Positions 33,513 to 47,195 of a DNA stretch of 64,000 nt are shown here, one piece after another; the stretch's first letter is position 1, and every line of letters begins with the position of its first letter. A program made the translations under genes and the position numbers. Origin of the DNA: Liolophura sinensis (taxonomy: Eukaryota; Mollusca; Polyplacophora; Chitonida; Chitonidae); contig NC_088303.1 in NCBI RefSeq assembly GCF_032854445.1, forward strand, positions 6,209,501-6,273,500, written 5' to 3'. Below the pieces are notes generated by a model. It did no database searches. It was not told where the DNA came from and was given only the letters and a program-made list of their open reading frames with translations.

Positions 33513-36500
33513 GCGTGCGTGCTGAGATATCAAATGTTTAAGATGGTCCAAAAGTTAGAGACCTTTCGATTTCGTGTCTCAGTTAAATGATAACGAGTTA
33601 TTCTCACACTGCCATCGAATTATTTCAACGCCTATGTTAGCATATTACAGTGATCAACTAAGGAATCTATTCAGGTATAAAATAGCCAACTTATCACAAA
33701 GCTTTGACATGTCACACAGTTATGATTTTGCTACAGATCAAGACAGGCTTGACAAGCCAAACAGAAGTTATATTACGTGCAATTCTTTCTTTTTATATGG
33801 TATGTGTTTCATATAAATAATTAGAACTACATAATACATAGACAATTCATAATAATTAACTGTCATTGAGTGACATAATTAACTGTCAGTGAGTGCCATT
33901 AAATGAGTATCAGTGAAATAATGACACATTTACATAGTTATTTCCTCATTACAGTATTCTTCCTTGGTCATTGTCAAATGTATCTTATGCTTCAAAACAA
34001 CACCTCGTCTGTTATCCATACGTGGCGTTCACATATCACATGAAGAAGAGCGTAAATATAATTACTTTTAGTCACTATGTGAATAATTTGTTTTTAAACA
34101 TAGGGTTTTATATTTATCTAAAATATGTTTAATGGGGAAAGGTCTAAAACGGAACACTTTGGGTTGGATACAGCAGACAACGATGAATGTGGACTGGCTG
34201 TAGTCTGTTTCTTTTAACTTTCCACCTTAATTCAGAAATCATTAATGCTTGCTATAAAACTGCCCATGTTCACCGAAAATACCAGGCTGTACATACAGAT
34301 ATGCTGCATATCCTCTTTGTTGTAAAATGTGACAGAGCACTTGTTTTCTAATTCATAACCTTATCCTCCATTGGTATAGTTTTTGAGACACAGGCTTCAA
34401 AGAGACGTCTAAATTTTTAATAAAAGAAGTGGTGTGTGGGACAATGAACCTGATAACAATACTATATGTTGCACTATCGCAAGCATACAACTTCACACAG
34501 TAAGAAGACGCACGTAAACTTCTGTGTGCGAAAAAACTACGTTGTCTCCTTTTTGTAACAAATTCTCTTCACAGCAAACTATAAGCCAAATAAATATAGG
34601 CGACAGCCCGTATCCCATTCAAAAAGAATGCATATGGCGATGGTGCTATCAAAAGGATTACGTTTCTAACAAAATAATTTGCAGGATCAATGTATACTCA
34701 GAAAGTACCTTTCAGAAATTACTGGATAACTTTATATAAAGTTTGATGAAAAACGGAAAATCAAAAAAAACCCTAACATACATGTACCGTATATAGAATG
34801 TACGATTTAACCTGTATTTGAACTCAGAGCAATTGTTCTTTTAGACGAACCTGGAGTCATTGAAATCTTTTGCCAATATTCTTGTTCAAGCCCCGAGGAA
34901 TGCCTTTAGGCATCCAGTTCCAAACTGATCCAAGATGTATTGAATCACATTTCTCTAGGCCTTATAAGTTGAAATTCCCTGCAATGTAGTTGAAATCAGT
35001 GCGGATTTATTTCAAAGACACCACCCAGGCCTAAGAACGCCTGATAATGCTGTTATGGAACCCGCATCTCGTGTTTCATGGCTAGGAGTCACACACAAGT
35101 AAATTATGTAATATTATTAATATAAAATAAACCTATAAAGGGTGTGTGATATCCCCCTATAAACAACATTAGCAATTTACTGGAAATGGCATTAGCTTGT
35201 TATCTGAACGTTTTAGTTAGCACCCCTGCGTGTTAGTTCGTGCTATTGCAATTGTTAACAACACAGAATGTCTGATTAACATCACTGTTTCAGGCACCTG
35301 GTGGTTGGTCATGGCACCTACGCTTGATGCTGTGACCAGCTGTTCTGCTCACAACAGTCAAGTCTGGTAATGCTGTTCGTGGATTTGGCAGAAGCCTATT
35401 CATTAGTCAGTAGGGGTAATGATTATATTTAACATAATAGCTTCATTAGGGAGTATACCTGTCGTAACCACTGACACGGAGATGATCGCACGGCTATTGA
35501 AGCTTTGTACTAAGAACTTCCTTACATTTCACACAACCTGTTTATTTTTTGTTTTTTGTTGTTGTTGTTTTTGCAGGTATGCAAGCGAAGTTGTTTTTTC
35601 TGGTTTGTTTCAATCAAATGGTTGTCTTACGAATAGCCATGGGGCCTATTCCTTGAGATAAGCTGATCTCATAGTCTTTAAAATAGTACATCAATAACTG
35701 ACACCAGATAAGATTCATTTCAAAAACAACCACAGAGATTGTGAACAAAGTGTTGACTGCGGTGTCGGGATGAGGTACATGGTTACCCAAAATAAATTCA
35801 ACCCCAATTATCGGAAACAAAATCCATTGAATACTGTCTTTAAAGAAGGTTAAAATCGATTTTTTCTGAAAAATAGGACTTAGCGGTGTCTTGCATGTTT
35901 TTATCTCAGCTTGCACCTGTTAATGTATACACATAAACATTGATCTCCAGTCTACATGTAGTCAGCCAAATAATTCATATTTAAGAAATATATGAAAGGA
36001 AAGTACATGCAGGCGTTATTTCCTTTAATTAAATCAGCCACTTTACGACTGAACAAGTTTAGAACTTCGTTTGTAACTTCAACCATGCCGATTGCTAAGT
36101 GTTAGCATTCTAGTCTTACAATCACCAGGGAACATAAGGTTTTGTTGCAGTCCCAGTCTATGACAGGAAGTATCTGAGACTACATTACTTTTCGAGCAAC
36201 TTCAGCTGTACATGTAGTATGGTTGTTTACTTGGTTTTTCATGTCTTTTTAGATTACATGTACTTGCATTTATTCGGTATGACAAAAGCGATGGGCTGGC
36301 CTTGCGGGTGAAAAGCTTTGGGTGACGTGAAAAAATTCGTACTGCGAAAGGTCAGAAGTTTGCTCGTGGCTCTCCAGTCCTTTCTTCCTCAACTGAACTG
36401 TCGCACATGTATAGGCTAACCCTTGGTTAATGTATTCAATCACAATCAAATTAAGAAATGGAAATAGGTATTGTGCATTGAGGGGAACTATTGCTGATGA

Positions 36501-37037
36501 TATACAAAAGCGTAATATTAAGTTTTCCGATCTTAAAGCCTGCTAAGAACATTGCTCGGAAATTTAGTGGTGTTTTGATGTATGTGTACGAGACAGATGT
36601 GCCCTGAATCTCCCCAAAAGTTATTGGTGCATCGATTGGACTGTCCTCGTTCACACAAAGAACTAATCGACTACCCAGTTGTATCGGTGACAGGGTTTAA
36701 GAAAACATCGTTCAGTATTAGGCCTCGAAGAATTCCCTAAAGTATTAAGTGTGACGTAGGCAAACACCTGACAGATCCCAAACAAGCTCTAGACAGGGTA
36801 TGTCCGTGCTGATTCCAAAATCTCGTAGCGTAATAAATCCTGCATCTGATGTGTTGTGGTACTGAATTGGCCGTGAAGTTGAGTCCCATCATACTGGCAT
36901 GTGGCGTTCCTGTTTACAGAACTGAAGACCACAGCAGCGAAACGGAGGCATGTGTATAAAGCAGTGTTCCACCGGATACCTCGATCCAGGTTCTTTGTCC
37001 AATCTATGGCAAATATTGAATTTGACCACATGCTGTT

Positions 37038-37345
37038 TGGTTTGATTGTTTTCCCTGCAATTAACAAGCCGGAATTGCAGGCGAGTTTGACACTGTGGTA
37101 ACCGTGTTGAGATCATGTCAAGAATAGGCTGATTGCACCGTCCTCGTATGCAATAAATGTAGTGAATGGAAATGAGAGTCGAGATGGTTTGCCACTAGAA
37201 CAGATCCGCTTTTACACGGTATTTATCACGCCTTCGTTGGCCACTTGCTTGCTTGAGATGCTTGTTTTCTATGCAATTGACCAACCAGAATTAGAGGTTT
37301 GTCAATGCGGACGCAAGTTGGACTCATGTCAAGCTCTACGTTGTT
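37038..37345. repeat. Diverged local duplication, 215-bp offset
   Basis: 37038-37131 and 37253-37345 share TTGTTTTC, TGCAATT, A(A/C)CAA(G/C)CC-like, GGAATT and ATCATGTCAAG in order. The sequence is not coding as far as I can see. Confidence 0.55.
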
Positions 37346-37647
37346 GCATGTCTGTCTGTTCGGTAAACACCTTGGACAATAATGTCAAGAGATATTATAC
37401 TGTTAGTACGCAAAAGGTCAACGTCCACACAGCACGTGCCCAGCATTCACACTACGTTCCCTAAGCCAGATGCGTCACACTTTTGTATTTTCCATTGTTA
37501 AAAAAGTTCACAGATCAGATTTTTTCTATAGATAGGGGTATTACTTTTATCTATCAGTCAGTTACAGGAAGTAGTTGTTTGTATCACTGTACACGGGGCT
37601 GCAGTTGATATCGCATTGTGATTATCCCCAAGACTTAGATAAAATTT

Positions 37648-38201
37648 TATTTACCGCTATGTAATATCCTGAGCTTTCGTCTTTGTTCCAGCATGTAATA
37701 TCTTAAGCTTTCGTCTGTGTACCGTTATGGAGTATTCTGAGTTTTCATCTATGTACCGGTATGTAATATCCTGAGCTTAAGTCTATGTACCGGTCTATAT
37801 TCCAGCATGTAATATCTTAAGCTTTCGTCTATGTACCGGTATGTAATATCCTGAGCTTACGTCTATGTTTCAGCATGTAATATCTTAAGCTTTCGTCTAT
37901 GTACCGGTATGGAATATTCTGACCTTTTGTCTGTGTATCGGTATGACATATCCTGACCTTTCGTCTATGTACCGTTATGGAATATTCTGACTTTTTGTCT
38001 GTGTATCGGTATGACATATCCTGACCTTTCGTCTATGTACCGGTATGGAATATTCTGACTTTTTGTCTGTGTATCGGTATGACATATCCTGACCTTTCGT
38101 CTGTGTATCGGTATGGAATATTCTGACTTTTTGTCTGTGTATCGGTATGACATATCCTGACCTTTCGTCTGTGTATCGGTATGGAATATTCTGAGCTTTC
38201 T
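37648..38201. repeat. 34-bp minisatellite with 68-bp higher-order unit
   Basis: About sixteen copies of GTACCGGTATGGAATATTCT plus GACCTTTCGTCTAT. From about 37900 to 38200 two 34-bp variants alternate (GTATCGGTATGACATATCC and GTACCGGTATGGAATATTC), so the true period there is 68 bp. The left part mixes in another variant (CAGCATGTAATATCTTAAGC). Open frames across it arise from the repetition. Confidence 0.92.
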
Positions 38202-41200
38202 TGTTGTTCTTGTCTGTATGGGCTCAGATACTTGTGCATTTGACTACCTATCCAGGTTTTGTCATGAAAAATCACCCCTGTGTTTTAAACCATTTAAATC
38301 ATATACACACATACACAGGCATGGCTACATACAGCATGCCGTGCACACAGTGCAAGATTTTCTGATCAGAGAACACCAAAAAAAGCATCATCAACAGAAT
38401 ATGATTCACCAGTTCAGTTCAGAAACGCGTTCCGCAGGCTCGTTGTCACATGAGTTTAAGGTTTTAGGATATAGAATTGAAATGGGTTTGCAAGTTAAAG
38501 AGTTGCCTTTTAAGCAGACGTTATTTACAGTTATTGATCGACATTTTGTGGATCACCTCAGGCATACGTAAAGGTACATGGCTATGCAAGTTTAGATAAC
38601 GGTTGGATGCGGTCGAGTGTGAAAAACGTGTTAGTGAAAAAGGCCTAAAATTCAGAAGCCATTCAGCGCAGACAATTATTTACAAAGAAAAGAATAAATT
38701 ACATAACGTGATTAAATGATTCTTCAGTCTATTTTGTGTAAAGCTTGAGGCAAAATTTTATTTAATGGACCGTTTAATGAGTCGTGTAAGTTAAAAAAAC
38801 TCATAAGACTTCGGAGTAAATGAGGAATTCGTTTAACGCAAAGCCCAAGGGGTCACGATTTTTCTGACACTAAGGCGTTTGCATTTATAACGTAACATTT
38901 GGCTTTTGTAAGACACGCATTGTGAAATCCAATCACTGTGCATGGTGGAAATTGTGACAAACAATGACTGACAGTGCGCTAAATGGGGTGTACAACTCAG
39001 AATGAATAGACGTGTAAAGGAATAACATTTATGGCCTTATGCTTTTCACACGATGTTTTATGAGTCCTAAAAGTTTAAACACAAAGAGTGGGGCCTCCGT
39101 GGCTCAGTCGGTTAGAGTGCAGCGTAATGACCCAGGAGTCTCTCACCAATGCGGTCGCTGTGAGTTCAAGTTTCCTGTCCGGCCGTAAGTGGTAAGGTCT
39201 GTCAGCAACCTGCGGATGGTCATGGTCCCACCATAATGCTGACCGCCGTCGTATGAGTGAAATATTCTTGAGTACGGCGGAAAACACCAATCAAATAAAT
39301 AAATAAATAAACACAAAGATAATTGTCACAAACACCGTGACACTTTTACTGCTGCGCATTATCATCCTATCTCGGATATAAACAGTCCCTACCTTTATCA
39401 ATTCAAGCAAAAATGGCAGCTTACCTCAATCAATACATATTTGGCATGTTGTCTAATGCCCTGGGGAGATTCGCAACAAAATATGCCACTCTTTAGCTGG
39501 CCAGAGTAACCAGCTATTGGGTTTTTGCCTATAGAATTTGTGCTGGTTTATTTAACAAAGAATAAATGAGGACTTCCCGGAAAATAATACAATGTTCATG
39601 ATATACACAAGTGTAACATTAAGTAAGCCGAAAAGTCATACGGCTTGAGACAAATTGAAGACTGTAATACTTCTCGGAATTTGATTTGAAAGCAAAATGG
39701 AAGCATATTAATGGCTGAATGAATTATAGTTTTTGTCAATTAAGGCAAATTTGTAAAAATAAAGTACGGGAACAGTTTTTGAAGTGATAATTGTGAAACC
39801 CATCAAAAACAAACGATAAATTTGAGAAAGCAATCTTCTATAGAACACAGAAATAATATCGCCACGATATTATATGCAATATAGCAAAAGTGGTGTTAAA
39901 AAGAGACAACCTGTATGATGAACAGCATTATCCTTTGCCTTCACTCTTTCTTTGTATATCACTAATTTTCAGCATTAAAATTTATGCTATGCCCAGAAAT
40001 AAAAAAAACCCATTTGACTGACACACACAGTGTGAACAAGGTAGGATATGTTATTACTTTCTTATAAGCCTTAAGCAGCGTACACTCTTGTATGTCCTAT
40101 CTTTATTAAGGACATGAAGTCCTAAAGTTCATAATTTATTCCAGCAGAAGATCGATTTGGCATTAGTTCAGCCTCCACTAGGGTTACCCACCCACCGATC
40201 ACGTGCTATAATTAAGCCCATGGGAAGAAGCAGAGAGGAACAAGATGTCTTTGGTTTATACTCGTACCTTGTCCGATTTCCTCTATTAAGTCCACATTGG
40301 ACTGGCTTCTAATTTATGAATTGTAGCTGCTTTCTACTGATATCCTTCAGGTTTACCTGATTTATTTGGAACTTAGCTTTGTTGTACAGGGTTTTGAATA
40401 AAATTTATAAAAACTAAGTTTAATAATAAAAGAATTTCAAAACTAATCTTTTACACGAGGCGTTTTGGTTTGCCTATCCAGCTGCCTGGGATACTAATTT
40501 TAATTTGGAAAACCACATAGTGTTCGCATCATTTCGCTTTGATAAATTATAAAATTAATCTTAAAACTGCTAATCGTTTACAAGTTACATTTTGCTATTA
40601 TAGGTGATATGAAAGAGACATGGAGAGTACAACTTTAACAGCATGGAAAACCCGATATTATGCATGGTTACACGTTACCAGTGGGAAACGGCTTCTTGTC
40701 AGTTTTCCTGTGAGGGCTAACACAAGAAGCCAGCTATCACACTGTCATTGCTGCTCTGGTTTTCCTCTCTGCGCTGTAATCTTGATTACATTTTATTCTC
40801 ACTGCTTATGTAAATGCTTAAATATTAGCAAATTACGAACACATAACACCATGGCTTAAATAGAATTAAGTAAAAAAATTGCGGTCGTGTTGCTTGCAAT
40901 TTATTAGACGTCACTGGCCTAGATTTACGCACCACGATGTGTTGTCATTACATTTAATACACAAAACAAGCACAAAGAGAATGCAAATGTAAACTTAAAA
41001 GTCAAAGAACGACGACAACATCATTTGTAGCAATCTTAGATAATGTAAGCTGAACGACATAGAGCACTCTATCACTCTTTGTGTGACTATGAAAATGAAT
41101 ATGAAGGGGCACACGATCAATACCTCACTGCAGAAATATTTTGACACCTCACCGCCAGATGTCTCTGTAATTTTTGCACTGAACAAGATCATGTGTTATC

Positions 41201-42020
41201 CACGCTCCAGTACGTCAAACTGTCGAACGGTATAAACTGGATTTGAAGGAATATCTATATACCCATAAGCCATTAGCCCTGTCGACATCAGTAATCTGTC
41301 TCCTCATCTTGACATTCCCTTTATAGCCGTTACAGATACACTGAGTAAATTCAAAGTCCAGTTAAATGAATGGTTTTGTTGTACCTTGTGGTAGGAATTA
41401 GGTAAAAGTGTATTTACATAGTTACTTGCGAATTTGATGTAGCTTACTTTTTCAATCAGTATTTCACAAAAAGAAGAAGGTAGAACGGGACATATACATT
41501 TAATACGAATTTGTATACAAAAACCGATTAATTTTATTTTCGAAAAACAAATTCCTTTAGACATAAGCAGCTTTATGCTAGTGTCGTTTTCATTATAGCT
41601 AACCAACAATAAATATAGACAGTTAGTTTGAGCTTTGACATTAAAAATAATATCAGCTGAGTTGAGAAAAATGACCGCTGTGAACCCTTTCTTCTGAAAC
41701 CAATGCAAGTTTTCGTTTTTATAACATTGGATCTGAAGACAGTCATAGATCAAGCGTTAGGCCTTCTGCACATGCTCTCTTGGTGTTGTGAAATTTCCTT
41801 TCTAGAAATAATAAAACCTGCACAATGTAGACTGGAAACGTTGATAGACTCCCAGTACTTAATGTTAGAACCGGTCGCCTTAATATTGAGTTGGATTCGC
41901 AAATATATGTAAACCAAAGTCAATCAGAGTACACAGTCTGGTCGACCATGGCACATGGTTTAATTGACGATGGTATCCCACAAACGCGCAAAAAATAGTG
42001 TAGACCACATTTAGTGTAGT
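38202..42020. other. Intergenic sequence
   Basis: Only the SINE at 39090-39311 was recognised. Open frames at 38218-38571 and on the minus strand at 41304-41753 are AT-rich and have no recognisable product. Confidence 0.6.
39090..39311 (+). mobile_element. SINE family 1, full-length
   Basis: It has a clean tRNA-like head, GGGGCCTCCGTGGCTCAGTC, with the Pol III box A (TGGCTCAGTCGGTTAGAG) and box B (GTGAGTTCAAGTTTC). It ends TTGAGTACGGCGGAAAAC and CAAATAAATAAATAAATAAA. Confidence 0.92.
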
Positions 42021-42518
42021 ATAGCCTAGTGGACAGTCCGCTTCGGGACCGGTAGATCCAGGATAAATCCTTGATCGAGTCACACCTAAGACTTTAAAAG
42101 AGGAAGTTGTAACTTCCTAGCTTGGCTTTATTTCTTATTTGTAGAATTTCTTACATACCTTTGTCTTTGGGAGTTAGTGCTAAACGTTGTTTTGGAAATG
42201 GATCTTGCGATTATCGACCTAGAACGCCCTTTACGGACTACGAATGGTATAGGAATGTCGGACATGACGCTTATATTCAGCATGAAGGGGATAGTGCAAC
42301 GACTGGTTGACCCGTATCAGTATAATGGCTCGGGCGGGGCGGCTTACTTGCCTTCGGTAAGTCGTCTCAGTGAAGCAGCACTAGATAAAAGAGCGGTGGA
42401 AATCCGTCCTGCTACAAGGCGGCACATTACACGTACATGCACCCTAAGGATTCCTTCGTCGTCATATGACTGAAAAATTGTTGAGTACGATGCTAAACCC
42501 CAAGCACTCACTCACTCC
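42021..42518 (+). mobile_element. SINE family 2, split by an insertion
   Basis: tRNA-like head with box A-like TAGCCTAGTGGACAG and box B-like GATCGAGTCAC, then AAAAGAGGAAGTTGTAACTT. The body resumes at 42276 with TTCAGCATGAAGGGGATAG and ends GAGTACGATGCTAAACCCC and a CACTCACTCACTC tail. The 148 bp at 42128-42275 do not belong to the SINE. Confidence 0.85.
42128..42275. mobile_element. Insert within SINE family 2 (family 3, copy 1)
   Basis: The segment AACGTTGTTTTGG, CTTGCGATTATCGACCTAG and CTTTACGGACTACGAATGG matches the sequence at 44960-45088. It interrupts the SINE between CTTGGC and TTCAGCATG, so it inserted later. No target-site duplication could be defined. Confidence 0.6.
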
Positions 42519-44477
42519 TAGTGGACAGTGACATTTTGTACTTGTATTAGCGTATTCCTTCGGGTGTGTAGACAAGGAAATACTTCTGTAGATTTGTGAT
42601 TGTTCCTTCTCTAATCACTGTCATTCTGGTAACCTTGAACATGTGTATGTAGGGCTTTGTGAAGTGCATTTCAATCAGGAATACAATCTAGATACCATCA
42701 ACACCGAGAAAAAAGCGGCTTGATGAGTTTGTGTGAAACAGCGAATAAAGCCTTGAGGTAGGTGTGAATAACACATACTGAGATCTTACAAAACGAACAT
42801 TTCACGTAGGAAATTGCAATTACATGCTTTTCATGTACAATATATTTGGCAGCTAACATGTGATTCAGAAAGTTCACATGTCTGTCTTAAAACAGGATCC
42901 AGAATTTATGGAGTTATAACAGTTACCCATTTATTTAACCCGTCACCTACATACGTGGCGATAGTCACATATAAGGCATATCAGGAAGGAAACCAAGCAC
43001 AGAAGGAAGGAAACGGTGTGCATCCGCAAGGAATACACACACACGTATCCGGGATGAAACGAGCGCATATAACCAACTTCCTTACACGCTGCCTGACTGT
43101 CTGACGATAATTGAATTCCCATGCAGGCAAATTATTTCCACGTATCTTTTCCGGCATTGTCACTACTTCACCAATATCCCCACAAGATGAACAAAAGAGG
43201 AGTTGTACTAAAATACAAACGTATGTACGGCCTACTGCGGGCTGTGTCGTATAAATTTATCAATCCCATCAGCGTTTTATGTTGCAGTAAAGAATACTTT
43301 GTTTATGTGACGACGTTCAAGTTGCTAGTTGCAGAAAAGGGGACAGCACTAAATCGACATGTTAGGAGTGTTCAGCCGTTGAAACAAGTAATCTAGGTCA
43401 AGGTGTGACGTAATAATACCCGGCTTTTAACCATAATGGCATAAGCCTGATATCCACCTCAATCTAAAAAGCGACATCCTGTGGGTAGGGACTTAAGTGA
43501 TTACGGGCATTACCGCTTTTATAACAGAGATCAACCAACTGATTAATTTTATCTGTCGGACTAATGACACAGGAGCTTTGGCTTTTATCTTTGTCATCGA
43601 TGGTATGTGCGTCAGATAACAAGGATGGGGACACATACATGCAAACATGGCAGTGGCATGAGAATAAAGCTAAAACAGATTATACGTAGTAACTCGAGTG
43701 ACTGACACGAGCTTGCACCACAAAGGAATAGAAACTGCATTACGTGTAGGTGTGGAGTGGAAGGACAGAGGCAATCTATGGTAGCCGGTTGTGTCCATGC
43801 GTGATTCACTTTAGCGTAAAAAGTAAAACAGTAGAAGACGAGATCGAAACGGGGAGAGAAAAAGTACTTGTACAAAGTGAAGATGCAAAAGGCCAAATGT
43901 CGACGCCATAGGGCCAACAGAGAGAATATTTAAAGCCTTCTGGTCTATTACATTAGAGCTAGGAAGGTACATAACGGCTACAGCCTGAACGATAAGCCTC
44001 TACCAGTGTGACCTTTGCTTTACTGACCGCTTATTCTGCGTAGAAAGCTTATTAAACGAATCGACGGATGACTTGTAGATTTGTGGCAAATAAAGAATAT
44101 TTTAGCCACATTTCCAAGGAAAGCTTTTAAAAAAAATTCAGTGCTTGGATCATGCAAATAACTGCTTTATCTTCGTTTGACTTTCGAAGGGTGCAAACGG
44201 TAAAGACAGATTTATATGTGATGCCGTGACTTTTCCTGTTAGGCTTGTTGAAGATAACCGGAAGAAACAGGGTAATGATCTTGGCGTGTGCGATTTTCCT
44301 TTCTCGTAGACTATACGCCAGGAAGGATGGTTTCATTTTGAAAATTGTAACTTATCCGTTCTTGGACAGCATATGACGTTTGCATTTCTCGCCTTGTAGG
44401 ATTTGTCAGATCCTGTGTGTTATGTCACGATTTCAATCAAAAAGTTTCACTCCGCAATCTTGGGCACTCTGCTTCAC

Positions 44478-44948
44478 GTTGGATCTATGAACAGTTGCAA
44501 TAAAACTTATAAAATGGCATGGCACACTACTGGAGTATTTCAATACTGATTTCGCCTAGAACATTCCCTAGCTACTTCCAACACCACTGGAAACTGCTAA
44601 TTGCTTCTCTTTGCATGATTCCCTCCTATTTCGTACTTCACAGTGATTGTATATATGTAAAGACTTCCTCATCCTTCTGACATATTTTTGGCATCTCCTA
44701 GAGCAAGTTAAGAGCCTTTGCGGTATATTCATCGTGGCAAATTAGATGACCACCTTAGATATATAAACAGTGGCAATCAAAGCGCAACTAAGACACATAG
44801 TTTGTTATCGATTGTTATCGAAAACTTATATTCTAGCATATACACGATTTGAATACTAATTTCACTCAGTCGCTTAAAGCGTGCCTTTCTAACATCACTA
44901 AAAAGTGTAGAGTGTCTCTCTTTGCGTGATTCCATCCTATGTCCTAGT
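44478..44948. repeat. Diverged direct duplication, about 290-bp offset
   Basis: 44478-44645 and 44766-44948 share AATACT(G/A)ATTTC, CAACACCACT / TAACATCACT and CTCTTTGC(A/G)TGATTCC(C/A)TCC in order. Confidence 0.65.
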
Positions 44949-44959
44949 TTCTTCTTTAT

Positions 44960-45088
44960 ACACTTTCTTAGTTCTTTGGTGGTTTGTGTTATACGTTGTT
45001 TTCTTAATTCGCCTTGCGATTATTGATCTGGGGTGTCCTTACAGGATCTGGAACAGTCCTCACAACTGGTATACGAATGTTTCTACGC
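44960..45088 (+). repeat. Dispersed repeat family 3, copy 2
   Basis: ATACGTTGTTTTCTTAATTC, GCCTTGCGATTATTGATCTG, CCTTACAGGATCTGG and GGTATACGAATGTTTCTACG align with the insert at 42128-42275. Confidence 0.65.
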
Positions 45089-46918
45089 ATAGACTGATCA
45101 TAATGACTTAAGTTTTCTGAATCGGTTGTCGATAAAAGTTGTTGGCAATATCAAAGGCACCACATTCGACTTGTAATGTTTTAGTAATAACATACGGCAT
45201 AGCGTTTGTTATTACGTGGTTTTAAACATAAGGGATGTATGAAATTATGGAGCTTGGGATCTAGCCTAACACATTTAAGTAATACATGTTCAGGGAAAGC
45301 CTGAATTGATGGCGCTTAGCTGATTCATGTTTATCGATTACGTAACTTCTGAAAATTCACGACATTTGACGGAAAGTGTGGAAAAAGAGGACTTCTTCTT
45401 GTAAAGAATCTGGTTAATAAGAACAGCTATTTTTAGGAAACCAACAAACACTCTTCTCTATTTGCATTTTAGCTTCACCCTTAAAGGACACACAGACACG
45501 ATAACATTATAAGTCCCCTAGCGAGACGAATCTGAGCCAATATTAACAGGGGACCCCATAGTTCTTTGTGAACAGCTTTTACCGTCCTTAAACTACGGCG
45601 ACGCCCAATCGGTCAAAACGGCAATAAAGTAAGGAAAATCTCTTCCCATCAACAGAATAAGTCAAGGGAAAGATCTACAGATGCATTGGGCAATATAAAA
45701 ATTATCCCCCATGACTAGATACAATCCCTACAATGATAACATGTTCTGGTTTGTAATGAATTTTATAATTTTTATTAAATTCCAAGACCGGCATTTTAAA
45801 GAAAACGTTAACTTGAGTGTATAGTAAGTGATTACTTGACAACAATTGTCGTGTAATAGCAGAAAACCAAATGAGACGACTACTGATTCAAATAGGATAA
45901 TTCACAAATTACACTATGGAGAGGCCAAATAGAACAATTCTGTTCAAAGGACCTATAGACGTGGTTGTTTAGGCTGACATACAGGCCTCAGCATGATCTA
46001 AAGACGGTAGATTCAAAATAGGTTTGTATTATTCAATAACTAGCATGTCTCTACCATAACTTTCACCTGCTACATCGCAATGTGGGAATGCAGTAAACGC
46101 TGGTCAGAGAGAAACTGCACAGGGTCTAATATGACGGTTAACCAAGAGAAAACTTTCGTTTTTGTTGGTTGTTTGTTAGATTGCATGCTCTGCAGTTTGG
46201 CCAATGCATTTTTATCAGACAGTAGTTTTTGCACATTAGGTTATCTCACCTTTCTTTGTTACCATATTTCTTGTTGCCTACCTACAGCATGATCACAACT
46301 TCCGCCGACTAACTGAGGTCAGTTCCCCGCCCACCCATGTTAATATCGCATTCCCTCCAACAGCAGAATCTACACGAAGGAAGAGTAAACGTTTAATATT
46401 GTCATCATGAATGTTGTAAAAAAAAAGCTAAAAACAGATGTATATTTCAATAAACTGCTATATGGTTTAGAGAATTTGATATGTTGCTCTAATTTAGCTT
46501 AAACAGCAACTGTTGAATGGAAAAGGCTATCTACTCTAGTCTATTTCTTTTAGCCAGTCGCCTATTTTCATCCTGGCTTCCAAAATTGCCTTTCTTTACT
46601 GACACATAACACCACAAACTCTACACATTGATATGGAATGAATGACATCTAATGGAATGTACAATGTAGCTACTTAAAACGCTAAGCTGAATTAGAAGAT
46701 CTAAATCTCTTCGAGTGAAGCGATTTTCTTCAGTGAGCTGAGGTCGTAATAACATCCTAGTAAGAGGATTATGTGTTGGCGAAGAGAGACCCGACGATAA
46801 GGTGGGAATAAATATCAGATGTTTACTACATATTCAGACTTTTCATTTTCGATATGTGTTCTCTGTCTTCAAAGTGATAACTTGCAATTTACGTCACTGC
46901 ATTTTTTACTTAATTCTG

Positions 46919-47195
46919 GTTATTTATCTATTTATTTATTTATTTGATTGGTGTTTTACTCCGTACTCAAGAATATTTCACTTATACGACGGCAGCCAGC
47001 ATTACGCTGGGAGGAAACCGGGCGGAGCCCGGGGGAAACCCAAGACCATCCGCAGGTTGCTGGCAAACCTTCCCACTTACGGCCAGAGAGGAAGCCAGCA
47101 TGAGCTGGGCTTGAACTCAATCATCGCATTGATGAGAGGCTTCTGGGTCATTACGCTGCGCTAGCGCGCTAACCAACTGAGCCACGGAAGCCCCC
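46919..47195 (-). mobile_element. SINE family 1, best-preserved full copy
   Basis: Full length on the minus strand. Read in its own orientation, it has the head GGGGGCTTCCGTGGCTCAGT, TTGGTTAGCGCGCTAGCGC, box B-like GAGTTCAAGCCCAGC, body GGGTTTCCCCCGGGCTCCG, 3' region TTGAGTACGGAGTAAAAC and an AAATAAATAAATAAATAGAT tail. It is a good reference copy for the family. Confidence 0.93.

Larger units (their letters stand above)
32571..37647. other. Intergenic sequence, little recognised
   Basis: No gene, RNA or SINE recognised. Points noted: a G-run at 33475-33512, and a diverged local duplication at 37038-37131 and 37253-37345. Open frames are short and not protein-like. Confidence 0.6.
42519..46918. 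other. Intergenic sequence with dispersed repeats
   Basis: No gene recognised. It contains a diverged duplication (44478-44645 and 44766-44948) and the second copy of family 3 (44960-45088). Confidence 0.6.

Noticed and set aside
37648-38201. Regular 34-bp repeats as a CRISPR array
   Set aside because: Repeats are directly tandem without unique spacers, in an animal genome. The same applies to the 42-, 46- and 31-bp arrays.
41304-41753. A 149-codon minus-strand open frame
   Set aside because: Amino-acid composition of AT-rich random sequence; no domain or neighbouring exon.
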